64,000 bases of DNA from Bradyrhizobium sp. Ec3.3 (GCF_000472925.1 NZ_AXAS01000017.1:1-64000), one strand, 5' to 3'. Positions 25,727-35,344 are shown, numbered from the stretch's first letter. Numbers and translations are program-made. The notes: generated by a model not told the origin, from the sequence alone.

Positions 25727-26533
25727 ATGGGCTTCGCGCTCGGTCATCGCGCTCTCAACGCGGGCTACCGCCTCGCAGCCTTCGACCAGATCGGCTCGAC
25801 CAATACGGAAGCCCTTGAGCGCGCTCGCCAAGGCGAGCGCGGCCCGATCTGGTTCGCGACCTCAGAGCAGACCGCGGGGCGTGGCCGCCGCCAGCGCGCC
25901 TGGTTCGCGCCGCGGGGCAATCTCGCCTGTAGCATCCTCGAGGTGATGGACGTCGCGCCGGCCGTTGCCGCCACGCTCGGCTTTGCGGCGGGGCTGGCGG
26001 AGGAGGCGGCGCTGGAGCGGGTCAGCGTCGAGGCCGCGCTTCGCCTGGGTCCCGACCGGCCCCGATACACCCTGAAATGGCCGAACGACGTGCTTGCCGG
26101 CGGCAAGAAGCTCGTCGGCATCGGCCTCGAAGCCGAGGCCATCGACAACCGCCTTGCCATCGTGGTCGGCATTGGCACCAACGTCGTCGCGGCCCCCGAA
26201 GGCATGCCGACGCCTGCGGTATCGCTGGCCGCCCTCGGGATCCATATCAGCGCGGAAGAGCTGTTCGCCGCCCTGTCGGACGCCTGGGTTGAATTCCGGG
26301 GCATCTGGGACGCTGGCCGCGGCTTTGCGGAGATCCGCCGCCTCTGGCTGGAGCGCGCCGCCGGCCTCGGTGAGAAGGTCGCGATCCAGACCGGGAAAGC
26401 GACGCTCGAGGGCATCTTCGACACCATCGACGAGACCGGCTGCCTGATCGTCCGCACCGCCGACGGCCGGCGCGTGCCGGTGGCCGCCGGCGAGGTGTTC
26501 TTCGGCGCGGCCGCATCCATGGGAGCGGCATGA
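25727..26533 (+). CDS. birA: Biotin--[acetyl-CoA-carboxylase] ligase, no HTH domain
   Basis: A 268-residue class I biotin protein ligase, which activates biotin to biotinyl-AMP and attaches it to the carboxylase carrier protein. Motifs are IGSTNTEALERA, TAGRGRRQRAWFAPRGNLACS (the GRGRxxR loop), and KWPNDVLAGGKKLVGIGLE. There is no N-terminal DNA-binding domain, so it does not act as repressor. GGG directly precedes its ATG, two bases after nuoN. Its stop overlaps the next start. Confidence 0.95.
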   Translation: MGFALGHRALNAGYRLAAFDQIGSTNTEALERARQGERGPIWFATSEQTAGRGRRQRAWFAPRGNLACSILEVMDVAPAVAATLGFAAGLAEEAALERVSVEAALRLGPDRPRYTLKWPNDVLAGGKKLVGIGLEAEAIDNRLAIVVGIGTNVVAAPEGMPTPAVSLAALGIHISAEELFAALSDAWVEFRGIWDAGRGFAEIRRLWLERAAGLGEKVAIQTGKATLEGIFDTIDETGCLIVRTADGRRVPVAAGEVFFGAAASMGAA

Positions 26534-28203
26534 TGGCAAGGCCCGACGAACTGGTGTTTGCCCCGCTCGGCGGCGTCGGCGAGATCGGTATGAACCTGTC
26601 GATCTACGGCCTCGGTAACCGCCACCAGCGTGCCTGGCTCGCGATCGATCTCGGCGTCTCCTTCGGCGACGAGGAGCACCTGCCGGGCATCGATCTGATC
26701 ATGCCCGACATCAGCTTCCTGGAGAAGGAACGCAAGAACCTGATGGGTCTGGTGCTGACCCATGCCCACGAGGACCATTTCGGCGCGATCATCGATCTAT
26801 GGCCGAAGCTGCAATGTCCGATCTACGCGACGCAGTTCAGCGCAGCGCTGTTCGAGGCCAAATGCGCGGCCGAGCGCAATCCGCCAAAGATCCCGGTCAC
26901 CGTGATCCCCTCCGGCGGTCGCGTCGACATCGGCCCGTTCAACGTCGAGTTCATCCCGGTCGCGCATTCGATTCCGGAATCTCATGCGCTGGCGATCCAC
27001 ACCGAGGCCGGCACGGTGCTGCACACCGGCGACTGGAAGATCGATCCGACCCCGATCATCGGCCGTCCCACCGACGAGCGGCGGCTGCGCCAGCTGGGTG
27101 AGGAGGGCGTGCTTGCCCTGATCGGCGATTCCACCAACGCGGTGCGCGAGGGCCGCTCGCCCTCGGAAGCCGAAGTCGCCAGGACCATCATCGAGCTCGT
27201 CAAGGAAGCCAAGGGCCGCGTCGCGGTGACGACCTTTGCTTCAAACGTCGCGCGCATCAAGGCGGTGGCGGAGGCGGCTCGCGCCGCCGACCGCGAGGTC
27301 GTCGTGGTCGGCCGCGCCATGGACCGCGTCGTGCAGGTCGCGCGCGAGACCGGCTATCTCGAGGGCGTCCAGAACTTCCGCTCGCCCGAGGTCTATGGCC
27401 ATCTTCCGCAGAACAAGGTGCTGGCGCTGTGCACCGGCAGCCAGGGCGAGCCGCGCGCGGCTCTGGCGCGCATAGCCAATGATGACCATCCCGAGATCAC
27501 GCTGAACCGTGGCGACTGCGTGATCTTCTCCTCGCGCACCATTCCCGGCAACGAGAAGGCGGTCGGCTCGATCATCAATAATCTGGTCCTCCAGGGCGTC
27601 GAGGTCATCACCGACCGCGACCACCTGGTCCACGTCTCCGGCCATCCCCGCCGCGACGAATTGCGCGACATGATCGCCTGGACCAGGCCGCAGCTCCTGA
27701 TCCCCGTCCATGGCGAGGCCCTGCATCTCCACGAGCACGCCAAGCTCGCGCGCGCCGCCGGCGTGCCGCGGGTGCTGGTTTGCCGCAACGGCGATCTGGT
27801 CAAGCTCGGCCCGGGCGACCCCGGCATCGTCGGCGAGGTGCCTTCGGGCCGCCTCTACAAGGACGGTACGATCCTGGAGGATTCCAAGTCGCGCGCGGTG
27901 GTCGAGCGGCGGCGGATGGCTTTCTCCGGTTGTGCTTTCGTCGCCATCGCCATGACCGCGCAGGGCGAGCTTGCCGACGAACCCGAGGTCGATCTCGTCG
28001 GCATCCCCGAGAAGAACAAGGCGGGCGAGCTGTTCGACGACCTGGTCTTCGACGCCGTGGTCTCGACGATCGAAGGCCTGCCAAAGCCGCGCCGCCGCGA
28101 CCCGGACGCATTGGGCGAGTCGGTGCGACGGGCGGTCCGGGCCGTGATCAATGAACATTGGGGCAAAAAGCCCCCCTGTCTGGTACATGTACTGACAGTC
28201 TGA
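26530..28203 (+). CDS. rnj: Ribonuclease J
   Basis: A 557-residue metallo-beta-lactamase/beta-CASP nuclease with 5' exo- and endonuclease activity in RNA maturation and decay. The metal motif THAHEDHFGAI, the later HTGDWKIDPTP and IGDSTNA, and the C-terminal-side PVHGEALHLHEHAKLA and VSGHPRRDELRD are present. The start ATGATG overlaps the birA stop; either Met could be first. Being last in the nuo/birA chain makes it co-transcribed with respiration genes. Length is normal for alphaproteobacteria. Confidence 0.95.
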   Translation: MMARPDELVFAPLGGVGEIGMNLSIYGLGNRHQRAWLAIDLGVSFGDEEHLPGIDLIMPDISFLEKERKNLMGLVLTHAHEDHFGAIIDLWPKLQCPIYATQFSAALFEAKCAAERNPPKIPVTVIPSGGRVDIGPFNVEFIPVAHSIPESHALAIHTEAGTVLHTGDWKIDPTPIIGRPTDERRLRQLGEEGVLALIGDSTNAVREGRSPSEAEVARTIIELVKEAKGRVAVTTFASNVARIKAVAEAARAADREVVVVGRAMDRVVQVARETGYLEGVQNFRSPEVYGHLPQNKVLALCTGSQGEPRAALARIANDDHPEITLNRGDCVIFSSRTIPGNEKAVGSIINNLVLQGVEVITDRDHLVHVSGHPRRDELRDMIAWTRPQLLIPVHGEALHLHEHAKLARAAGVPRVLVCRNGDLVKLGPGDPGIVGEVPSGRLYKDGTILEDSKSRAVVERRRMAFSGCAFVAIAMTAQGELADEPEVDLVGIPEKNKAGELFDDLVFDAVVSTIEGLPKPRRRDPDALGESVRRAVRAVINEHWGKKPPCLVHVLTV

Positions 28204-28293
28204 ATTTTTTGAGCAGATCCCTTCGCAAAACCGCGTCACACTTTGCGCTAACGCGGCCCTTCGGGTCCGGATCATGCTCTAAGGGAGAGAACC

Positions 28294-28698
28294 ATGCTGG
28301 GCCGGCTCAACCATGTCGCGATCGCGACCAAGGACGCCGCCAAGGCGGCAAAGATCTATGGCGCGGCGTTCGGCGCGCAGATTTCCGAGGCCGTGGCTCT
28401 GCCCGAGCACGGCGTGACCACCGTATTCGTGACGCTCCCCAACACCAAGATCGAATTCATCGAGCCGCTGGGCGAAGCGTCGCCGATCGCAAAGTTCCTT
28501 GAGCGCAATGCCGACGGCGGCATCCATCATATCTGCTACGAGGTCGCCGACATCATCACCTCGCGCGACGTGTTGGTGAAGGAGGGCGCGCGGGTGCTCG
28601 GCGACGGCGTGCCGAAGATCGGCGCGCATGGCAAGCCGGTGCTGTTCCTGCATCCGAAGGACTTTTCCGGCGCGCTGGTCGAGATCGAACAGGCGTAG
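28294..28698 (+). CDS. mce: Methylmalonyl-CoA epimerase
   Basis: A 134-residue VOC-fold enzyme interconverting (S)- and (R)-methylmalonyl-CoA in propionate metabolism. Metal ligands are His in RLNHVAIAT, His in GIHHICYEV and Glu in ALVEIEQA, with VFVTLPNTKIEFIEPLG between. AGGGAG stands eight bases ahead of the ATG. It begins a short unit with the DUF1467 gene; the mutase is not nearby. Confidence 0.93.
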   Translation: MLGRLNHVAIATKDAAKAAKIYGAAFGAQISEAVALPEHGVTTVFVTLPNTKIEFIEPLGEASPIAKFLERNADGGIHHICYEVADIITSRDVLVKEGARVLGDGVPKIGAHGKPVLFLHPKDFSGALVEIEQA

Positions 28699-28707
28699 GG
28701 CAGGGCG

Positions 28708-28983
28708 ATGGCCTACCAGATCTCCACCGCGCTCGCGATCTACTTCGTGCTCTGGTGGGTCACGCTGTTCGTGACCCTGCCGTTCGGCGTGCGCAGCCAA
28801 CACGAGGACGGCGTCGGCGCCCCCGGCACCGATCCCGGCGCGCCGATCCTGACCGGGATGCGCCGCAAGCTGATCTGGACCACGCTGATCTCGGCGGTCG
28901 TCTTTGCGATCGGCATGGCCGCCTATCATGCCGGCTATCTCTCGATCGAACGCTTGTCGAAATTGATGGGAATGCCGTTCTAG
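28708..28983 (+). CDS. DUF1467 membrane protein
   Basis: A 91-residue, two-segment inner-membrane protein. The signature WWVTLFVTLPFGVRSQ and the Gly/Pro-rich stretch GAPGTDPGAPI before a basic RRK are typical of DUF1467. It follows mce by nine bases, a pairing frequent in alphaproteobacteria. Function unknown. Confidence 0.88.
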   Translation: MAYQISTALAIYFVLWWVTLFVTLPFGVRSQHEDGVGAPGTDPGAPILTGMRRKLIWTTLISAVVFAIGMAAYHAGYLSIERLSKLMGMPF

Positions 28984-29014
28984 AGTTTTCGAGACGACGC
29001 TTTGGGGGAAGAAA

Positions 29015-29362
29015 ATGACATTTCAACGGATCGTCATTGCGCTCTTGATATTGATCGTCGCAGGGCTTGCCGCGATAGGTTATTTCGAATGGAGGATGGC
29101 CGTGCAGGTCCGCACCATGAAGGCCTTCGTCGAGGGCTACGTCTTCAACGAGGCGGTGATGGCTTGTGAGCAGGCGCAGAGCTCGACGCCGTTCAAATGG
29201 AACGGCGGCAAGAGCACCGCGATCGCCGGACTGCATTCGATCAAGCTCGACAAATATACGGTCGTTGCGAGCTACACGCTGGTAGCGGACGGCGTCTATT
29301 GCGATTACGATCCGATCAAAAGAAAGGCCGATATCGGTTCGAGCTTCCTGGAGCGCGACTGA
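29015..29362 (+). CDS. Small signal-anchored protein, unknown
   Basis: A 115-residue protein with an N-terminal hydrophobic segment (residues ~5-23, RIVIALLILIVAGLAAIGYF) that acts as an anchor or signal, and a soluble part with two Cys residues (AVMACEQAQ and GVYCDYDP) that could form a periplasmic disulfide. GGGGGAAG precedes the ATG. It is the same strand as mtnK, which starts 32 bases later. I do not recognise the family. Confidence 0.7.
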   Translation: MTFQRIVIALLILIVAGLAAIGYFEWRMAVQVRTMKAFVEGYVFNEAVMACEQAQSSTPFKWNGGKSTAIAGLHSIKLDKYTVVASYTLVADGVYCDYDPIKRKADIGSSFLERD

Positions 29363-29394
29363 CGATCCGGCCAAAATCATGGGCAGGAATCGTC

Positions 29395-30684
29395 ATGACG
29401 CAGGGGCAGGCGGAGAGCTATCGGATTCTGCATGAGGTGGATCTGCGGGACTATCTCGCGGGCCGTCCGAAGCTGGTGACGGTGCTGGGTGGCGCACCGG
29501 GCGACTGGTCGATCACGGAAGTCGGCGACGGCAATCTCAATCTCGTCTTCATCGTGAAGGGAGCGCGCGGTGGCGTTGCCGTGAAGCAGGCGCTGCCCTA
29601 TGTCCGCCTGGTCGGGGAAAGCTGGCCGCTGCCGCTGTCCCGCGCGCATTACGAATACCTGGCGTTGACGCGACAGGCCGAGCTTGCGCCTGGCCTCGTG
29701 CCGTCGGTGCTGCATCACAATGACGCGCTTGCGCTCACGGTGATGGAGCTGCTCGAGCCGCACATCATCATGCGCAAAGGGCTGATCGCCGGCACGCAAT
29801 ATCCGCGCTTCGTCGATGACGTCACCACCTTCATGGCGCAAACATTGTTCTTCACCTCCGATCTCGCGCTTACCGCCGCGGAGAAGAAGGAGGGCATCGC
29901 GGCCTTTGCCGGCAATCACGCGCTCTGCAAGATCACCGAAGACCTCATCTTCACTGATCCCTATCGCGTGGCCGAGCAGAACCGATGGACCGCGCCCTAC
30001 CTCGACGCGACGGCCGCGGCCTTGCGCGATGACATGGAGCTGCATGTCGCGATCTCCCGGCTGAAGCTGAAATTCATGGCGAGCCCGGAGGCGCTGATCC
30101 ATGGCGATCTCCACACCGGTTCGATCATGGTGACGGGGAGCGAGACGCGGGTGATCGATCCCGAATTCGCGTTCTACGGCCCGATGGGGTTCGACGTCGG
30201 CGCCGTGCTGGCCAATCTCCTGATGGCCTATTTTGCCTCCGCCGGCCACGAGCGCGCGCCTGGCGAGCGCGCCGCCTTCGAGGCCTGGGTGCTGGAGACG
30301 GTCGAAAGCGTCTGGAACGGGTTCGCCCGCAAATTCCTCGACCTCTGGCGCGCCGGCGCCACGGGCGATGCCTATCCCGTCTCGCTGTTCGCTGGCGAGC
30401 AGGGCGCCGCGCGGCTGGAGGCCGAGCGGCAAACCTACATGCAGCGCCTGTTCGCCGACACCGTCGGCTTCGCCGCCGCAAAAACCATTCGCCGCATCTT
30501 CGGTCTTGCCCACAACATCGATTTCGAGCTGATCGAGGATCCGAAGCGGCGTGCGATCAGCGAAGCCCGCGCCGTCCGTCTCGCGCGCGGAATGATGGTG
30601 GAGACGGCAGCGTTTCCTGCTATCGCGGACGTTACCGGCGCTGCGCGAAAGCTGCGCGATTGGCAGGCGGAATTGTCAGGCTAA
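29395..30684 (+). CDS. mtnK: S-methyl-5-thioribose kinase
   Basis: A 429-residue kinase that phosphorylates methylthioribose in methionine salvage. It has an aminoglycoside-phosphotransferase-like fold: GDGNLNLVFIV nucleotide loop, LIHGDLHTGSIMV catalytic loop and VIDPEFAFYGPMGFDVG metal loop, then the family's RRIFGLAHNIDFE. The ATG at 29395 is chosen over a longer frame that overlaps the upstream gene. The usual partner mtnA is absent here, since the next gene is on the other strand. Confidence 0.95.
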   Translation: MTQGQAESYRILHEVDLRDYLAGRPKLVTVLGGAPGDWSITEVGDGNLNLVFIVKGARGGVAVKQALPYVRLVGESWPLPLSRAHYEYLALTRQAELAPGLVPSVLHHNDALALTVMELLEPHIIMRKGLIAGTQYPRFVDDVTTFMAQTLFFTSDLALTAAEKKEGIAAFAGNHALCKITEDLIFTDPYRVAEQNRWTAPYLDATAAALRDDMELHVAISRLKLKFMASPEALIHGDLHTGSIMVTGSETRVIDPEFAFYGPMGFDVGAVLANLLMAYFASAGHERAPGERAAFEAWVLETVESVWNGFARKFLDLWRAGATGDAYPVSLFAGEQGAARLEAERQTYMQRLFADTVGFAAAKTIRRIFGLAHNIDFELIEDPKRRAISEARAVRLARGMMVETAAFPAIADVTGAARKLRDWQAELSG

Positions 30685-30742
30685 AGACGTCGCGCGAGGC
30701 GCACGCTCCGCTCGCAATGACGGGAGGGGCTGTTGCGGAACG

Positions 30743-31627
30743 CTAATACAGGCGCATCGGCAGCAGGGCGCCGTCCGTGCCGACCAGCAGACCCCAGGTC
30801 TCACTGGCCGCGACCTCGAACTCCCGGCTCTGGACCTTGCCGCCCTCGACCTTGAGGGTGACCTCGTACTTGCCGGGCGGCAGGTCGATCCTTTGGCCGT
30901 CCGGCAATTCGCCTGCAGCGGCGTCGGAGTCAGTCAATTTCTCGCCGGCGTGCGCCGCAAGCCTGATCGCCTGCTCGGCAACGGTGATGACTGCCGCTTC
31001 ATCCGTTTTGTTGCCGAGCAGCAGCCTCACTTGCCCCGGCTTCGGCAGAAGGCCGGCAGTCGCCGGGGCGAATTTGCGCCTCGACAGCTCTGCGACTGTC
31101 TTGTCATTCTGACGGGAGAGCCGGAGCAGGACCGGTCGTGCGGCCGTCGTGAAGGTGATCACCGCCCTATCAGGTGCGACGACCGCTCCGTCATTCTCGG
31201 CCCAGCCACGCTTGCCGAGTGCGTCGCGGTAGAAGTCGAGCACGGCGGCGAGATCGCGCGGCGTCTCGGCGTAGACCGAATTGATCTGCGGCGAATTCTT
31301 CGCCGTCGTGAGGACCCAGCCCTCGGGCAGCGGCAGACCGGTGTCTGCGGAAACCTTGGCCTCGAACCCCCGGCTTGTGGCCTCTGTCAGGACTGAAATG
31401 GCGGCGCAGAGCAGGCGCTGGGCGACGTATTCCGGGGTGCAACGGCCCTTGACCGCCCACCACGTCACGTCGCCGTGGTCGTCCGACCCCGATGTGCGGG
31501 TCCAGCCCGTGTGGATTTCGCCCGTCGGACTCGCCCCGGCAGGGCTTGGCGTGACTGGGATTGCCAGCACAGCCGTCGCCGCGACCAAGCTGCCGACGAG
31601 CAAAATGCCCAGCGTTCGGCTTTTCAT
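30743..31627 (-). CDS. Secreted protein of unknown function
   Basis: A 294-residue protein with a signal peptide (ILLVGSLVAATAVLAIPVTPSPAGA). The mature part has an early acidic, Trp-containing stretch (DDHGDVTWWAVKGRCTPE), a middle alpha/beta region, and a C-terminal ~50 residues (LPPGKYEVTLKVEGGKVQSREF) that resemble a beta-sandwich carbohydrate- or lipid-facing domain. The start at 31627 gives a clean signal peptide; a longer frame to 31690 overlaps the divergent promoter region. It is transcribed away from the peptide importer. No family recognised. Confidence 0.75.
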   Translation of the reverse strand: MKSRTLGILLVGSLVAATAVLAIPVTPSPAGASPTGEIHTGWTRTSGSDDHGDVTWWAVKGRCTPEYVAQRLLCAAISVLTEATSRGFEAKVSADTGLPLPEGWVLTTAKNSPQINSVYAETPRDLAAVLDFYRDALGKRGWAENDGAVVAPDRAVITFTTAARPVLLRLSRQNDKTVAELSRRKFAPATAGLLPKPGQVRLLLGNKTDEAAVITVAEQAIRLAAHAGEKLTDSDAAAGELPDGQRIDLPPGKYEVTLKVEGGKVQSREFEVAASETWGLLVGTDGALLPMRLY

Positions 31628-31953
31628 CTCCGGATTTCCATCTCTACGAGATCCCTGGGCTAATGGCCCTCGTCCTGAGCTTGGTCGCATCGATCTCGGA
31701 AGACGTTCACTGCTCGTATAGCGTTGTTTTTTCAGCTGATTTTGAGTTCGCGCCCGGCCCGGGCCGTCGTTCGGAACCGGCGTCGCTCCTGGCGACTGTC
31801 ATTTGTCTCCCGAGCTCCGGCTTCAGGAATTCAGGACGGAGCGCGTGCCGCGACTGCGCAAGGTTTGGTCTCGATCAAGACGAAAAGAGGAGCTTGCGTT
31901 TGGCGTGCCGCGAATGGTCAACTCGGAATAGGCCTGCAGTGTCGGAGGGGAAT
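31628..31953. promoter_or_regulatory. Divergent intergenic region (326 bases)
   Basis: This spacer separates the secreted-protein gene from the peptide importer and must hold both promoters. I see a GGCCCGGGCC palindrome near its middle (31762-31772) but no clear regulator site or terminator. A promising ribosome binding site, GGAGGGG, lies five bases ahead of the importer's first ATG. Confidence 0.4.
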
Positions 31954-33543
31954 ATGATGTTCAGGATAATGGCAATCGTCGCGGGTTTAGGGCTGGCGCT
32001 CGCCGCCACGGCGGAGGCCCAGACACCGCGCAAGGGCGGAACCATCCGCATGACCGCGCCCTACGGTTCGAGTTTCACCAGCCTCGACATCCACACCACC
32101 CAGCGCGCCCAGGACGAAATCTACGCCAAGGCCCTGCATCGCTCGCTCTACATCTGGGACTCCGCGGAAGGAAAGCCGGTTCCTGAACTTGCGAAGGAGG
32201 TCATCGTCTCGGGCGGCGGTCTCGTTCAGACCTTCAAGCTCCGCGACGACGCCTATTTCCATAACGGCCGCAAGATGACGGCCGACGATGTCATCTGGTC
32301 CTTCAATCGCATCATGGACGGCGCCAAGGCCTATCCCGGCGCGCGCTATGTCCGCATCATCGAGGGCGCGGCCGCGCTGGAGAAGGGGCAGGCCAAGGAG
32401 ATCTCCGGTCTGAAGAAGATCGACGACTTCACCGTCGAGATGAAGCTGACCGAGAAGGTCGATCCCGGCTTCTATTTCTTCACCGCACTGACGTCGATCT
32501 ATCCCGCCGACGAGGCCGCCAAGGACAGCTTCATCCAGCATCCGATCGGCCTTGGGCCATTCAAGTTCGTCGAGCACGTGCCGGGATCGCGCATCGTCAT
32601 GGAGCGGTGGGATAAGTTCTACAAGCCGGGCAAGCCCTATGCCGACAAGGTCGTCGTGTCGATCATGGCCGAGGCGGCTGCGCGCGACGTCGCCTTCCGC
32701 AACAAGGAGATCGACACCTCCGTGCTCGGGCCCGCGCAATATGTCGCCTATCAGGCCGATCCCAACCTCAAGGGCACCATCGCCGAGGTCGCCGAGGTCT
32801 TTACCCGTTACATGGGGATGAATCCGGCATTCAAGCCGTTCGCCGACAAGCGTGTCCGGCAGGCGATCAACTACGCGATCGATACCGACCTGATCATCAA
32901 CAAGCTGGTCAAGGGCAAGGCCTATCGCGCTACAAGCTGGCTGCCGCTGACTTCGCCGGCCTACGACAAGAAGATGAAACCGTACGCTTACGATCCCGCC
33001 AAGGCCAAGCAGCTGCTCGCCGAGGCAGGCTATCCCCAGGGCTTCGAATTCGAATGGACCACCAGCCAGAATGAAAGCTGGGGCCTGCCGATCGTCGCGG
33101 CCGTGATCCCGATGCTGGACAAGGTCGGCATCAAGGCCAAGGTCAAGCAGGTCGAGGCCGCGGTGCTGGCGGAGGTGGTTCGCTCCGGCGACTACCAGGC
33201 CTTCATCTATTCCCAGCAGACCGGCCCGGATCCCCAGGCCGCGCTGAAATGCTTCCATTCGTCGACGCCGCAATCGGCCTGCAACTACATGAACTTCAAA
33301 AACGCCGACTTCGACAAGATCCTCGACGAGGCCGGGCAGGCCGACGACACCGCCAAGCGCACCCAGCTGCTGCAAAAGGCCAATGCGCTGCTCTATGACG
33401 AGGCACCGGTCTGGTTCTTCAACTACAACAAGGCTGTTATGGCCGTGCAGCCCTGGCTGCACGGAATTCAGCTGAACGCGACAGAGCTGACCCACCAGAA
33501 CGTCGAGGACGTCTGGGTCGACGAGACCTCGCCCGCGAAGTGA
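31954..33543 (+). CDS. ABC peptide/nickel-type substrate-binding protein
   Basis: A 529-residue periplasmic binding protein of the SBP_bac_5 family. A signal peptide ending TAEAQ is followed by GGTIRMTAPYGSS, the conserved YFHNGRKMTADDVIWSFNRI and GLGPFKFVEHVPGSRIVMERWDKFY signatures. The start is ATGATG at 31954 with GGAGGGG ahead. Likely ligands are di-/oligopeptides or similar small molecules; the family does not allow a finer call. It leads the five-gene importer. Confidence 0.93.
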   Translation: MMFRIMAIVAGLGLALAATAEAQTPRKGGTIRMTAPYGSSFTSLDIHTTQRAQDEIYAKALHRSLYIWDSAEGKPVPELAKEVIVSGGGLVQTFKLRDDAYFHNGRKMTADDVIWSFNRIMDGAKAYPGARYVRIIEGAAALEKGQAKEISGLKKIDDFTVEMKLTEKVDPGFYFFTALTSIYPADEAAKDSFIQHPIGLGPFKFVEHVPGSRIVMERWDKFYKPGKPYADKVVVSIMAEAAARDVAFRNKEIDTSVLGPAQYVAYQADPNLKGTIAEVAEVFTRYMGMNPAFKPFADKRVRQAINYAIDTDLIINKLVKGKAYRATSWLPLTSPAYDKKMKPYAYDPAKAKQLLAEAGYPQGFEFEWTTSQNESWGLPIVAAVIPMLDKVGIKAKVKQVEAAVLAEVVRSGDYQAFIYSQQTGPDPQAALKCFHSSTPQSACNYMNFKNADFDKILDEAGQADDTAKRTQLLQKANALLYDEAPVWFFNYNKAVMAVQPWLHGIQLNATELTHQNVEDVWVDETSPAK

Positions 33544-33602
33544 CACGCGTTCTCGTGCTCCCTCCGTCGCGATGAGCGATGGAGGGAGGGAAGAAAGTGC
33601 CG

Positions 33603-34526
33603 ATGCTCTCCTTCCTGATCCGTCGCCTCCTGCAAACCATTCCGACGGTGCTCGCTGTCGTGCTGCTGGTCTTCGTGCTGTTCAGCGTTGTTCCCGGCAG
33701 CATCGCCTCGACCATGAGCGACGACGTCGATCCCCAGGTCGAGCTGCGCCTGAAGCAGCAACTCGGCCTGAACGATCCCGTCTATGTGCGCTTTGGCAAC
33801 TACATCGCCAAGCTCGCGACCGGCGACTTCGGCACGTCGTTCCGGACGCGCGAGCCTGTGACGACGATGATCGCCAAGCGAGCATGGCCGACGCTGCAAT
33901 TGATCTTCACGGCCATGGCGTTTTCCGTTGTGGTCGGCGTGCCGCTCGGCTTCATCGCTGCATTGCGGCCGGGCGGTCTCGTCGACAGCGCGGCAATGGT
34001 CGTGGCGGTGTCGGGGCTATCCATCGCCAAATTCTGGCTCGGACTGGTGCTGATGTATCTGTTTGCGTTGAAGCTCGGCTGGTTGCCGAGTTTCGGCTAT
34101 GGCGATGGCGGCCTGAAATATCTGCTGCTGCCGGCCGTGACACTCGGCGTCTCACCTATGGCGTTATTTGCCCGGACGACGCGTGCTGCGGTCCTCGAGA
34201 TCATGACGGCTGATTTCGTCCGCACCGCGCGCTCCAAAGGCATGAGCGAGACCCGGGTGGTGAAGTGGCACGTGATGCGCAACGCGCTTGTCATCATTCT
34301 CACCACTGTCGGCCTCCAGTTCGGCGGGTTGATGGGGCAGGCGGTCGTCGTCGAAAAACTATTCTCCTGGCCGGGCATCGGCTCGCTGCTGGTAGACAGC
34401 GTCTTGCAGCGAGACATTCCGGCAGTCCAGGGCTCCATTCTCGTGGTGGTGCTGGCCTTTCTCGCGATCAACTTGCTGGTCGACGTGCTCTACGGCGTGA
34501 TCGATCCCAGGATCAGATACGCATGA
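33603..34526 (+). CDS. ABC peptide importer permease (DppB type)
   Basis: A 307-residue permease with six segments. The N-terminus FLIRRLLQTIPTVLAVVLLVF and the cytoplasmic EAA loop (RTARSKGMSETRVVKWHVMRNAL) are typical, as is EKLFSWPGIGSLLVDSVLQRD near the end. The ATG at 33603 is preceded by GGAGGGAGGG; a GTG at 33597 is possible. It pairs with the next permease. Confidence 0.93.
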   Translation: MLSFLIRRLLQTIPTVLAVVLLVFVLFSVVPGSIASTMSDDVDPQVELRLKQQLGLNDPVYVRFGNYIAKLATGDFGTSFRTREPVTTMIAKRAWPTLQLIFTAMAFSVVVGVPLGFIAALRPGGLVDSAAMVVAVSGLSIAKFWLGLVLMYLFALKLGWLPSFGYGDGGLKYLLLPAVTLGVSPMALFARTTRAAVLEIMTADFVRTARSKGMSETRVVKWHVMRNALVIILTTVGLQFGGLMGQAVVVEKLFSWPGIGSLLVDSVLQRDIPAVQGSILVVVLAFLAINLLVDVLYGVIDPRIRYA

Positions 34527-35344
34527 AGCTCCGCGCCAATCTCATCATCGGTGGCGCGTTGTTCGCGCTCGCGATCGTGGTCGGGGTACTGGCGCCCTGG
34601 CTCGCGCACACCGATCCCGTCCTCGACGCCAATCTGATGAATGCGGAGGAACCGCCGAGCTGGACCTGGTGGTTCGGCACCGACGACCAGGGGCGCGACA
34701 TCTATTCCCGCGTCGTCTACGGGGCGCGGGTCTCGCTGACGGTCGGCATCGCCTCGCAGCTCATCAACAGCGTCATTGGCGTAGCGCTGGGTCTGAGCGC
34801 CGGCTATTGGGGCGGCTGGTGGGACGATTTCGTCAACGCACTGACCAATGTCATGCTCGCGATCCCCTCGCTGATCTTCGCGCTCGCCATCATGGCGGTG
34901 CTTGGACCGGGCCTGACCAGTCTCTTGATCGCACTCGGGCTGACCAATTGGTCCTTCACCTGCCGGATCGCACGCGCCTCAGCACTGTCGCTCAGAAGCC
35001 AGGGCTATGTGCAGGCCGCCACCGTGCTCGGCTACGGCGATCTGCGCATCATGATCACGCAGCTCCTGCCGAACATGCTCGGGCCGATCGTCGTCATTGG
35101 TACGCTTGGCATGGGCAGCGCGGTCCTCTCTGAGGCCGCCTTGTCGTTCCTCGGCCTCGGCGTCCGCCCGCCGTTTCCGAGCTGGGGCAGCATGCTGTCG
35201 GATGCCCGCGACCAGATCACGACGGCGCCATGGCTCTCGGTCTTTCCGGGTCTCGCGATCTTCCTGACGGTGCTCGGGCTCAATCTGCTCGGCGACGGCC
35301 TGCGCGACATCCTCGATCCCCAATCGCGGAGCCGGCGGACATGA
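34523..35344 (+). CDS. ABC peptide importer permease (DppC type)
   Basis: A 273-residue permease with six segments. WWFGTDDQGRDIYSRVVYGAR and the EAA loop around GYVQAATVLGYGDLRIMITQLLPN, then SEAALSFLGLGVRPPFPSWG, are the DppC signatures. The ATG overlaps the end of the previous gene and its own stop overlaps the ATP-binding gene's start. Confidence 0.94.
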   Translation: MKLRANLIIGGALFALAIVVGVLAPWLAHTDPVLDANLMNAEEPPSWTWWFGTDDQGRDIYSRVVYGARVSLTVGIASQLINSVIGVALGLSAGYWGGWWDDFVNALTNVMLAIPSLIFALAIMAVLGPGLTSLLIALGLTNWSFTCRIARASALSLRSQGYVQAATVLGYGDLRIMITQLLPNMLGPIVVIGTLGMGSAVLSEAALSFLGLGVRPPFPSWGSMLSDARDQITTAPWLSVFPGLAIFLTVLGLNLLGDGLRDILDPQSRSRRT

